Origin: CAYOHP01 sp964403795 [NCBI: uncultured bacterium]
GTDB taxonomy: Bacteria > Muiribacteriota > UBA6191 > CAZXTJ01
Length of the DNA stretch: 45,988 bases
Assembly (NCBI GenBank): GCA_964403795.1
Contig: CAYOHP010000003.1
Location: forward strand, 1 to 45,988
Reading direction: 5' to 3'
Both the position numbers and the translations under genes were made by a program. Of the stretch, positions 1-6,943 are shown one piece after another. Below the pieces are notes generated by a model. The model was not told where the DNA came from. It did no database searches and worked only from the letters and a program-made list of their open reading frames with translations. How positions within the stretch are numbered: the stretch's first letter is position 1; each line of letters starts with the position of its first letter.

Positions 1-708
1 CCCCGGCGCCGGCGGCGGGGGTGTGGGGGTCGCGGGTGGGGGGGCGCGGGGTGTGGCCGCGGGGAGGACCCGGGTAGCGGCCGGTGTCGGCGAGGCGACC
101 GGCGGGGCCGGAGTCGGGGCTGGCGACGGGGCCGGCGGGGTCGGTGGCGGCCCGGAACGGATCCGGCGCAGCACGTCGTGGAAGTAGCCCTCGAGATAGG
201 TCGGCTGCCGCGACGGACCCCAGGCGAGGACGACGGTGGGGCCCACCCGGAGGCCGAGGGCCGGGTCGGCCACCCCTCCGAGGCGGGCGGCCGTGGCTCC
301 CGGGGGAAGGGGACCGAGGTCGGCGTCGGGCGGGTCCCCGACGCGCAGGATCGCCTCGGCCGTGGCGGGATCCGGGGCGATCAGGGCCCGGACCAGGATC
401 GGTCCTCCCTGTCCCTGGAGACGGATCGTCCCGACCGCGTGAACCGGGCCGAGCTCGATCCCGGAGGCCGTCCAACCCGGGGGAGCCAGGTCGATCCCTC
501 CCAGCACGAAGGTCGATCCCGACGCGGGTTGCGATCCCGTCCTCCCGGGCGTCCTCGCCGAGGGGGTCGTCGGCGACGCAGAGGGGGGGGTACCCGGCTC
601 GGCCGGCCGCCGGGAACGCATGCAGCCGGTCGTCGTCGCCAGGCAGGCCAGGGCCAGCCCCAGCAACGGAAGCGGCCGCGACGGAGACCGCCAGGCATGG
701 CGACGCAT
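1..708 (-). CDS. Putative lipoprotein with Pro/Thr-rich tail (3' end outside window)
   Basis: The frame is open from an ATG at 708 to the window edge (236 codons, no stop), so the C-terminus is missing. The N-terminus has an Arg-rich n-region, a hydrophobic stretch and a Thr-Thr-Gly-Cys lipobox with Cys29 as the likely lipidated residue (Cys22 is a weaker alternative). A disordered Ser/Thr/Pro linker follows, then a compact domain at about residues 62-180. The tail after residue 190 is strongly Pro/Ala/Thr-rich, explaining the G-runs at the left edge of the plus strand. I do not recognise the central domain. It probably sits in the outer or inner membrane facing the periplasm. It is divergent from the MFS gene at 838. 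Plus-strand open frames over this stretch are shadows. Confidence 0.75.
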   Translation of the reverse strand, partial: MRRHAWRSPSRPLPLLGLALACLATTTGCMRSRRPAEPGTPPSASPTTPSARTPGRTGSQPASGSTFVLGGIDLAPPGWTASGIELGPVHAVGTIRLQGQGGPILVRALIAPDPATAEAILRVGDPPDADLGPLPPGATAARLGGVADPALGLRVGPTVVLAWGPSRQPTYLEGYFHDVLRRIRSGPPPTPPAPSPAPTPAPPVASPTPAATRVLPAATPRAPPPATPTPPPPAPG

Positions 709-740
709 GCATGGGACGGTATCACCCCGGACGGTCCCGA

Positions 741-768
741 GGCATGCATGCCCCCGGACCGCGTCCGG
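741..768. promoter_or_regulatory. Two palindromes between divergent lipoprotein and MFS genes
   Basis: A perfect 12-base palindrome, GGCATGCATGCC, spans 741-752. It is followed directly by CCGGAC-N3-GTCCGG at 754-768. A further GCATGC lies at 705-710 over the lipoprotein start. The position between two divergent starts suits an operator, but no regulator can be named. No convincing sigma-70 boxes were found. Confidence 0.35.
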
Positions 769-837
769 ACGGAGTACGATTCCGGGGACGATCGGTGGCC
801 CGACCGGGTGTCTGCCCCGTCGTCGGGAGAGACCCAG

Positions 838-2091
838 GTGACGAGCAATCGAGGGTTCCTGAGGAGGGACCTTCGGGCTTCCCTGCTCGACGGCGTTTCC
901 TGGGGCCTGATGGTCGGTGCCGGGGAAGCCTACCTGGTCGCCTTCGTCCTGGCGCTGGGATACTCCGAGACCGTCTCGGGTCTGATGGCCACGGTTCCGC
1001 TCCTGCTCGGATCCGTCCTGCAGCTCGCGGGTCCCTGGGTGGTGACCCGCCTGGGGTCGGTCCGGCGCATGGTCGTCGCTTGCGCCGCTCTCCAGGGTGC
1101 CTGTTTCCTGCCGCTGATCGCCGGCGGCCTCGGCGGCTCGATGCCCCTGGCCGTGGTGCTCACGGTCGTGACCCTCTATTGGGGCTTCGGTCTCGCCTGC
1201 GGACCGGCCTGGAACTCGTGGATGGACCTGCTGGTCCCGGCCCGGGTCCGCGCCCGGTACTTCGCCTTCCGTTCCCAGGCGATCCAGGTGGTGCTGGTGA
1301 GCGGACTGGTGGGCTCGGGATTCCTGCTCGACCTGGGAGCCCGCCACGAGTACCGGCTTCCCGCCTTCAGCTTCATCTTCCTGCTGGCGGCTCTCGGTCG
1401 CTTCGCGTCGGCAGGCTTCCTCGCCACCAAGACCGAGGTGGGGATCGGCTCGGAAGGTCCTCCCACCCACGCCTGGCGCTCGCTCGCCGATCGCCTCCGT
1501 TCCGCCGAGGCAGGCCCCCTGCTCCGCTACCTCCTGGTGCTCCAGATCGGGGTCCACATGGCGGCGGGATTCTTCGGGCCCTACCTCCTCCGCCAGCTCC
1601 GGCTCCCCTACGCCGAGTACATGCTGGTCCTGGCCGCCGGCCTGGTCGGGAAGATCCTCTTCTACCCGCGCCTGGGCGCGCTGGCACGGGCCCGCGGCAA
1701 CATGGCCCTGCTGCTCGCAGGCGCTCTCGGGGTCGCGGCCTGCCCGATGCTCTGGATCCTGGCGCGGGGCACCTCCGGATTGGTCGCCGCCGAGTTCGTG
1801 TCGGGGGTTGCCTGGGGGGCGCTCGAGCTGGGGTCCTTCCTCCTGATGCTCGACTGCATCGGCCGGGAAGAGCGGACCGCCCTGCTCACCGCCTGGAACG
1901 TGGTGCTCACCGCGGCCATGGTGGGAGGCGGACTGGTCGGGGCCGCGATCCTGCGAGGCCTCGGAGAAACGCCGGAGACTTACCGTTGGTTGTTCGCCGC
2001 GTCCAGCCTGGTGCGGCTCGCCGGTGCCGGGATCCTGCTCCGGGTGGTGCAGGATCGGAAACGATCTTGTTTGGGCGCCGCCCCCACGTAG
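838..2091 (+). CDS. Major facilitator superfamily transporter
   Basis: A 417-residue integral inner-membrane protein with about 11-12 hydrophobic segments and the typical MFS spacing, including a cytoplasmic loop near the middle (around residues 190-220). The substrate is unknown. The Gly/Leu-rich helices and a Trp-Asn-Ser-Trp-Met-Asp segment after about helix 4 resemble sugar/permease-type MFS members often annotated only as MFS transporter. The GTG at 838 was chosen because a GGGAGA Shine-Dalgarno lies just upstream and the first hydrophobic helix follows shortly after. The frame stays open further upstream, but that part is antisense to the lipoprotein and looks non-coding. The gene is divergent from the lipoprotein and followed after 65 bases by a small membrane protein gene. 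Confidence 0.85.
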   Translation: MTSNRGFLRRDLRASLLDGVSWGLMVGAGEAYLVAFVLALGYSETVSGLMATVPLLLGSVLQLAGPWVVTRLGSVRRMVVACAALQGACFLPLIAGGLGGSMPLAVVLTVVTLYWGFGLACGPAWNSWMDLLVPARVRARYFAFRSQAIQVVLVSGLVGSGFLLDLGARHEYRLPAFSFIFLLAALGRFASAGFLATKTEVGIGSEGPPTHAWRSLADRLRSAEAGPLLRYLLVLQIGVHMAAGFFGPYLLRQLRLPYAEYMLVLAAGLVGKILFYPRLGALARARGNMALLLAGALGVAACPMLWILARGTSGLVAAEFVSGVAWGALELGSFLLMLDCIGREERTALLTAWNVVLTAAMVGGGLVGAAILRGLGETPETYRWLFAASSLVRLAGAGILLRVVQDRKRSCLGAAPT

Positions 2092-2156
2092 GTGCCGGTC
2101 GGATTTCGCACCGGGGCACGCGGGGAGTACCATCCCAGGGAAGACGGAGGACCGGC

Positions 2157-2402
2157 TTGGAAGGTCTGGCCCTGCTCACGGCGTCGGGTGCCCTGGGGTA
2201 CTGCGTGGTCTTCGTGGTGCTCGGCATCTGGGTCTTCGTCGACGCCCGCTGGCGCAACGAGGACGGCTTGGTCCCCGCGGCCCAGACCATGGTCCTCGGC
2301 TGGATCGGCCTCTCCGCCTACCTGCTCCGCAGGGCCCGGGTGCCGGTCATGGTGACCCCCCCGCTGCCGGGACCGGTTCCCGGCCCCGGCCCGGCGGTCT
2401 GA
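2157..2402 (+). CDS. Small two-helix membrane protein
   Basis: An 81-residue protein starting at TTG 2157, preceded by an AGACGGAGG Shine-Dalgarno with good spacing. It has two predicted membrane helices (about residues 7-24 and 38-55) joined by a short charged loop with a VDARWRNEDG segment, followed by an Arg-rich stretch and a Pro/Gly-rich tail. The arrangement is like the short N-terminal membrane module of phospholipase-D-type proteins and many uncharacterised mini membrane proteins. No enzyme motif is present. It may be co-transcribed with the MFS gene 65 bases upstream. A function cannot be given. Confidence 0.6.
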   Translation: MEGLALLTASGALGYCVVFVVLGIWVFVDARWRNEDGLVPAAQTMVLGWIGLSAYLLRRARVPVMVTPPLPGPVPGPGPAV

Positions 2403-2434
2403 CCACCGAGGTCGGGCCCGGCTCCTGGTGATCC

Positions 2435-2453
2435 GAACCTCCGTGTGAGGTTC
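2435..2453 (+). promoter_or_regulatory. 7-bp inverted repeat upstream of a sigma-54 promoter
   Basis: GAACCTC and GAGGTTC flank a 5-base loop. The dyad lies 33 bases after the small membrane gene and about 100 bases before the -24 element at 2551. It could be a weak terminator (no T-run) or an upstream activator site for an NtrC-type regulator. Confidence 0.35.
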
Positions 2454-2550
2454 CCTGCTGTCCGGCTGACGGTCGATCCCCCCGGCCCTAAGGTGATCCG
2501 GTACTTCGGTCCGGTGGCGTCAGGGGCTCGTTCTCCTCTGGAAGCCCCAC

Positions 2551-2566
2551 AGGCACGCTCCTTGCT
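2551..2566 (+). promoter_or_regulatory. Candidate sigma-54 promoter
   Basis: AGGCACG-N4-TTGCT matches the -24/-12 consensus (TGGCACG-N4-TTGCW) except for the first base. The GG and GC pairs have the required spacing. The predicted start of transcription is near 2577, giving a short leader containing the GAGGAGGA ribosome site (2579-2586) and the ATG at 2594. Confidence 0.6.
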
Positions 2567-2593
2567 TCGAGTCACTCCCGAGGAGGACCGTCG

Positions 2594-3097
2594 ATGCTCA
2601 GCACCCTCCCGAGGCTCTGTCTCCTGCTCTGGCTCCTGCGGCGCGCAGCCTTGGTCCTGGCGCTCGGGACCGGGGTCCTGGAGCAGGGCGTTCCGGTCGC
2701 CCCTGTCTGGATCGGAGTGCTGGGCGGCGGGGGAGCGGATCGCTTCGAACGGGCCCTGGCCCTCCAGGAGCGGCATCCCGAGGCGGTCCTGGCGATCGCA
2801 GGGACCCGGATGGAGCTGGTCTTCGCGGCCCGCCTGCTGGGAGCCCGGGCTCCGGGACGGATCCGCTACCTCGAGGTGGAGCCGGGGACCACCAGGGGCT
2901 GCATCCACGCCCTGCGCGGTCTCTCGGCCGAGACCGGGATCCTGGTGACCGACGAGAGTCACGCACCCAGGGTCCGTCTGGCCTGGCTCCTGGCGGGCAT
3001 CGGCAGGATCCCGGCGATCGTGGCGGGGGCCGGATCCGCCGGTCCCGATCCCGCCCGGGAAGTCTGGAAGAGCCTTGGTTACCTCGTCCTGTACTGA
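2594..3097 (+). CDS. DUF218 (YdcF/SanA-like) domain protein
   Basis: A 167-residue protein. The N-terminus (residues 3-26) is a hydrophobic signal or anchor. It is followed by the YdcF-like pattern: a VLGGGG core strand/turn, a helix with repeated Arg/Ala, a conserved-type TRGCIHAL segment (here following the EVEPGT turn) and a VTDESHAPRV strand-turn. DUF218 proteins are envelope-linked and act in cell-wall or polysaccharide maintenance in some bacteria, with biochemistry poorly defined. The protein is shorter than most family members (usually 200 or more residues). The ATG follows GAGGAGGA. The presumed sigma-54 promoter suggests control by one of the NtrC-type regulators in the window. Confidence 0.65.
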   Translation: MLSTLPRLCLLLWLLRRAALVLALGTGVLEQGVPVAPVWIGVLGGGGADRFERALALQERHPEAVLAIAGTRMELVFAARLLGARAPGRIRYLEVEPGTTRGCIHALRGLSAETGILVTDESHAPRVRLAWLLAGIGRIPAIVAGAGSAGPDPAREVWKSLGYLVLY

Positions 3098-3185
3098 CGT
3101 CGAAGGGCCGGACCCAGGGCCGGCACGGAGCGCGCGATCGACGCGTCGGGAGCGCGCGACATGCGCGGAGACGGAGGCGGTGGAA

Positions 3186-5078
3186 ATGTCGGACCCGGGA
3201 GCGGGGATCGGTCCGGGTGGAGCCGGACCGCGGAATTCGACTTCTCCCTCGATACCCTCGAAGGGAGGAGAGTCGGTGCCGAGCGAGGAAGACATAGCCG
3301 CGAGGGACGGAGGTACCGACCAGGGTGCTCCGCCGGACCCCTCGGAGCTCCCGGGCCTGGAGGGGCTCCCCCGGAGGGCTGCCCTGGTCTACCTGGCCGT
3401 GGGCCTGGTCTGGATTGCCGGCTCCGACCTCCTGGCGTCCGACCTGGTACCGGTCGTCGACCGCGACCTGGTCCAGTCGATCAAGGGGGTTCTCTTCGTC
3501 CTAGTCACCTCGATCATCCTCCACCGCGTGCTCTCGATCCAGGTAGGTCGGTACGCCAGCTCGGTCCGCGAGCTCCAGCGACTCCGGGAGGCCCACCGGG
3601 GCGAGGCCGGCAAGGCTCTCGCCCTGCTCGCGGCTACCGAGGGCATCCACGAAGCGGTGGTGATGACCGACGCCTCCCAGCGGATCATCCATGTCAACGC
3701 GGCCTTCGAGCGTTCTTCGGGATACACCCGTGACGAACTCCTCGGCAAGACTCCTAGGGTCTTCCGCAGCGGCTTCCACACCGCCGACTTCTACGCCTCG
3801 ATGTACGCCCGGCTCGGAGCCGGGGAGACCTGGACCGGCACCTTCCGCAACCGGCGCAAGGACGGCAGCGTCTGGCATGAACTCGCCACCATCGCCCCGG
3901 TCCTCCGGGACGGCGTGCTCACCCACTACGTCAAGGTGGCCCGGGACGTCACCGACCAGACCGAGCTCGACCGGAGGATGCGCAACCAGCAGAAGCTCGA
4001 GGCCGTCGGGACCCTGGCCGGCGGGATCGCCCACGAGTTCAACAACCTGCTCGGGATGATCCTCGGGTACTCGGAACTGGTCGCCGATGCCCTTCCCGAG
4101 GCGAGCCGGGCCCGCTCCGACCTGGAGCGGATCGTGGCGGCCGCCGATCGGGGCTCGGACCTGGTGCGACAGCTCCTGGCGTTCAGCCGGGGCAACGAGG
4201 GGGCCCGGCAGCGGATGCGGCTCCAACCCCTGGTGGAGGAGACCGCCAAGTTCCTGCGGTCCAGCCTGCCGGCGGGGATCGAGCTGGCCCTCGACCTGGG
4301 GGCCCCCGGGTTCGAGGTCGACGGCGATCCAGCCCAGATCCGCCAGGCCCTGGTCAACCTGGTCACGAATTCCGGCCAGGCCCTGCCCTCGGGGAAGGGA
4401 CGGATCGGGATCTCGCTGGTCGCCTCCCCCAGGGACCCCGACGAGGTGGTCCTCGCCGTGGAGGACGACGGGGTCGGGATCCCGCCCGGGAACCTCGCAC
4501 GGGTCCTGGAGCCCTTCTTCACGACCCGAGCACCCGGCGAAGGGAGCGGCCTGGGCCTGTCCGTGGTCCATGGGGTGGTGACGGCGATGGGTGGCTCGCT
4601 CGAGATCGAGAGCCACCTGGACCAGGGAACGAAGGTCCGCCTCCGAATGCCTCGCGCCGTCGACCCGGGGTCCACGGCTCCGCCCCGGGGCGAGGTGGCG
4701 GTCGCGGTCGTCAAGGGGCGGAAGGTCCTGGTGGTGGAGGACGAGGCCATGCTCCTGGAGACCACCCAGCGGACCCTCGAGACCCTCGGACTCCAGGTCG
4801 AGACCTTTCGCGATCCCCTGGAGGCCGTCCGGCGGATCGAAGGTCCCGATGCCGATTTCGATCTCCTGATCACCGATCTCTCCATGCCAGGCCTCTCCGG
4901 GATCGAGGTCGCCCGGGGCTTCAAGACCCGCTGGCCCGGCCGCCCCACCCTGATGGTGACCGGCTTCGGCGATCGGGAGCTGGCCGAGCGGGCCGCCGGG
5001 GAGGTCATCGACCGGGTGCTGAGGAAACCGGTGCGACGCACCCAGCTGGCCCAGGCGCTCGGCGAGATCCTCCGGTAG
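3186..5078 (+). CDS. Membrane-bound PAS hybrid histidine kinase
   Basis: A 630-residue sensor. It has a disordered N-terminus and two membrane helices (about 64-85 and 101-118) with the GLVWIAGSD motif seen in a common two-helix input module. A PAS domain (about 148-257) follows, then a HisKA domain with phospho-acceptor His283 in GGIAHEFNN. The HATPase domain carries DDGVGI and GSGLGLSVV G-boxes. A C-terminal receiver (from about 513) has phospho-acceptor Asp564. Hybrid kinases of this type autophosphorylate and relay phosphate to their own receiver. The ATG at 3186 has a GGAGG 8 bases upstream. A GTG at 3276 also has an excellent site (AGGGAGGAG), so a 600-residue form is an alternative. 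The last domain is a CheY-like receiver, so the output partner must be elsewhere. Confidence 0.9.
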   Translation: MSDPGAGIGPGGAGPRNSTSPSIPSKGGESVPSEEDIAARDGGTDQGAPPDPSELPGLEGLPRRAALVYLAVGLVWIAGSDLLASDLVPVVDRDLVQSIKGVLFVLVTSIILHRVLSIQVGRYASSVRELQRLREAHRGEAGKALALLAATEGIHEAVVMTDASQRIIHVNAAFERSSGYTRDELLGKTPRVFRSGFHTADFYASMYARLGAGETWTGTFRNRRKDGSVWHELATIAPVLRDGVLTHYVKVARDVTDQTELDRRMRNQQKLEAVGTLAGGIAHEFNNLLGMILGYSELVADALPEASRARSDLERIVAAADRGSDLVRQLLAFSRGNEGARQRMRLQPLVEETAKFLRSSLPAGIELALDLGAPGFEVDGDPAQIRQALVNLVTNSGQALPSGKGRIGISLVASPRDPDEVVLAVEDDGVGIPPGNLARVLEPFFTTRAPGEGSGLGLSVVHGVVTAMGGSLEIESHLDQGTKVRLRMPRAVDPGSTAPPRGEVAVAVVKGRKVLVVEDEAMLLETTQRTLETLGLQVETFRDPLEAVRRIEGPDADFDLLITDLSMPGLSGIEVARGFKTRWPGRPTLMVTGFGDRELAERAAGEVIDRVLRKPVRRTQLAQALGEILR

Positions 5079-5102
5079 CTCCGGGAGGTCCGCGACCCGG
5101 GG

Positions 5103-5130
5103 TTGACAGGCGGGGCCGAAGGGCTAGATT
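5103..5130 (+). promoter_or_regulatory. Sigma-70-like promoter for a leaderless mRNA
   Basis: TTGACA (5103-5108), a 16-base spacer, then TAGATT (5125-5130). The start codon GTG is at 5138, just 7 bases after the -10 box, and no Shine-Dalgarno is present. The transcript would therefore begin at or next to the start codon. Confidence 0.6.
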
Positions 5131-5137
5131 GTGCCCC

Positions 5138-5545
5138 GTGGACGAGACCTGCGCCGTGTGCCGCGACCGGAGCGAGGTGCGTCTCCTCCGGTGCGCGTCC
5201 TGCGAGACCGTCCACCACCAGGACTGTTGGAGCTGGGCCGGGGGATGCGCCCGGTTCGGGTGCGGCGGGGTCGCCGTGGCGATCCCCGGAGAATCGAGCC
5301 GGATGGGGTCGTGGAGCCCGGGTCCGATGGCCGTTCCGTTCCTTGCCTGGACCCTGGTGGCGGTGCTGGCGACCGCGCTCGGCTCACTCCTGGTCCTCGG
5401 CGAGACCTCGGGCGCGGAGCCCTGGATCGACGGGCTCTGCCTGGCCCTGGCGTGCGGGCTCTCGCTCTCCGTCCTCCAGGGTCGCCCCGGGCCAGCGGCT
5501 GGCTCGATCGGGTCGCCCCGGTCCCTCGAAGCGACGCAGTCCTAG
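5138..5545 (+). CDS. Prokaryotic RING-finger-like membrane protein
   Basis: A 135-residue protein. Residues 5-38 carry a cross-brace-like zinc-binding pattern: CAVC, then CASC, then HHxDC and a closing Cys-rich GCARFGCGG. This resembles the Prok-RING family 1 found in several uncultured and planctomycete-like bacteria. Two hydrophobic segments follow (about 67-89 and 99-112), so the zinc module probably sits on the cytoplasmic face of a membrane protein. The GTG at 5138 was chosen because the frame upstream is cut short and a sigma-70-like promoter ends 7 bases before it. The last 162 bases overlap the convergent NtrC-type gene. Roles of these RING-like proteins are largely unknown; a link to ubiquitin-like systems is only inference. 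Confidence 0.65.
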   Translation: MDETCAVCRDRSEVRLLRCASCETVHHQDCWSWAGGCARFGCGGVAVAIPGESSRMGSWSPGPMAVPFLAWTLVAVLATALGSLLVLGETSGAEPWIDGLCLALACGLSLSVLQGRPGPAAGSIGSPRSLEATQS

Positions 5546-6943
5546 CCGGTGCAGGTGGCGCTGGAGGGTCCTCCGGTCGACTCCTGCCTGGAGCGCGGCC
5601 CTCGCCGAGCTCCCGGTGCGCCGGAGCAGTCGATCCAGGTAGACCCTTAGGAATTCGTCCTGGGCCTCGGCCAGGGGCAGGCGGAAGATCGCCGTCTCCT
5701 CCTCCGTCTCGGGCCAGGGTGGCGTCGAAGAGCCTCCCTCCAGGAGTTCGGGAGGGCGTGAGGGGGAGCTGTCGGCGGGCAGGGGGAGTTGCAGGGCGAG
5801 CGGCGGGAGGATGGAGCCCACCGCCACTCCGCGGCAGACCAGGACGGCCCGTTCGAGGGCATTGCGCAGCTCCCGCACATTGCCCGGCCAGGGGTGTCGC
5901 TTGGCCTCCTCGATCGCCTCGGGGGTGACCCCCGGGAGGTCGCGATCGAGGGTGTTCCCCAGCTCCGCGAGCAGCCAGGTCACCAGGTGGGGGAGATCGT
6001 CAACCCGGTCCCGGAGCGGCGGGATCTCGATGGGGAAGGCGGCCAACCGGAAGTAGAGATCGGATCGGAAGTCCCCGCGGGCCACCCTGGTCCGGAGATC
6101 GTGGTTGCTGGCGGCCACCACCCGGATGTCGGCCCGCAGCGTCTCGCTGCCTCCCACCCGCTCGTACTCGCGCTCCTGGAGCACCCGGAGCAGGGTCGCC
6201 TGGTGCTCCAGGGGGAGGCTGGCGATCTCGTCCAGGAACAGGGTCCCGCCCTGGGCGCGGTCGATCCGTCCCGGGCGTCGGGTGGCGGCCCCGGTGAAGG
6301 CCCCCTTCTCGTACCCGAAGAGTTCGGCTTCGAAGAGACTGCCGGCCACCGCCCCGCAGTTCAGGTGGACGAAGAGGCCGGTACCCCGGGCCGAGCGGGC
6401 GTGGATCTCCCGGGCCACCAGGCTCTTCCCGGTCCCGGTCTCGCCCAGGATCAAGACCGGGGTGTCGGCGGTGGCGGCATCGAGGACCGCCTGGAAGACC
6501 CGCTGCATGGTGGGGCTGGGTCCGATCAGGGCCCCCAGCGAGACGTGGGCCACCGCCCCCTGCTGTTCCCCCTGGCGCAGTCGATGGTGGTCGAGGGCGT
6601 TGCGGATGATGGCCGGGAGGACCTCCGGGGCCACCGGCTTGGTGAGGAACTCGTAGGCTCCCCTCTGGATCGCCTCGCTGGCGCTCCCGGCCTCCGCGAA
6701 GCCGGTCATCATCAGCACCGGGATCCGGTGCCGCTCCCGGATCGACGAGAGCAGTTCCATCCCCCCGATCTCCGGCATGACCATGTCGACCAGGGCCAGG
6801 TCGAACTTCCGCTTCTCCAGGACCGCGAGCGCGGTGCGGGCGTCGAACACCCCCTCGGCCTCGAACCCCTGGTCCGCCAGGTACTCGGCCAGGGCCTTGG
6901 CGAGCGGTTCGTGGTCGTCCACCACCAGGACGCGGATGGTCAC
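5384..6943 (-). CDS. NtrC-family sigma-54 response regulator
   Basis: A 519-residue activator. The receiver domain has the acidic pair Asp9/Asp10, phospho-acceptor Asp53 and Lys102. The AAA+ domain has Walker A at 167-174 and the sigma-54-contacting GAFTGA loop at 214-219, then Walker B (GGTLFLDEI) and an Arg-finger region. The C-terminus has a Fis-like helix-turn-helix (SARAALQAGVDRRTLQRHL). About 46 extra residues follow the HTH and overlap the RING-like gene on the other strand. The GTG start overlaps the TGA of the upstream kinase as GTGA, so translation is coupled. It is the last gene of the five-gene operon and almost certainly the partner of the kinase at 6940-8802. Confidence 0.93.
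   Translation of the reverse strand: MTIRVLVVDDHEPLAKALAEYLADQGFEAEGVFDARTALAVLEKRKFDLALVDMVMPEIGGMELLSSIRERHRIPVLMMTGFAEAGSASEAIQRGAYEFLTKPVAPEVLPAIIRNALDHHRLRQGEQQGAVAHVSLGALIGPSPTMQRVFQAVLDAATADTPVLILGETGTGKSLVAREIHARSARGTGLFVHLNCGAVAGSLFEAELFGYEKGAFTGAATRRPGRIDRAQGGTLFLDEIASLPLEHQATLLRVLQEREYERVGGSETLRADIRVVAASNHDLRTRVARGDFRSDLYFRLAAFPIEIPPLRDRVDDLPHLVTWLLAELGNTLDRDLPGVTPEAIEEAKRHPWPGNVRELRNALERAVLVCRGVAVGSILPPLALQLPLPADSSPSRPPELLEGGSSTPPWPETEEETAIFRLPLAEAQDEFLRVYLDRLLRRTGSSARAALQAGVDRRTLQRHLHRLGLRRFEGPGRPDRASRWPGATLEDGEREPARQGQAEPVDPGLRARGLAEDQE

Noticed and set aside
1-60. G-rich run at the left edge as a repeat or G-quadruplex element
   Set aside because: It is explained by Pro/Thr/Ala codons of the lipoprotein tail on the minus strand.
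84-2402. A long plus-strand open frame across the lipoprotein and MFS genes
   Set aside because: Only its last 81 codons (from 2157) have a ribosome site and membrane-protein character. The rest is Arg/Pro/Gly-rich shadow sequence.
3120-3136. A GGCACG-N4-GCGC match upstream of the hybrid kinase gene
   Set aside because: The spacing is right, but the -12 TTGC is replaced by GCGC, and such matches are expected by chance in this DNA.
5801-6943. Whether the receiver plus AAA+ regulator and the upstream kinase form one fused gene
   Set aside because: A long frame spans both, but the kinase is in another frame with a GTGA overlap, so they are two coupled genes.
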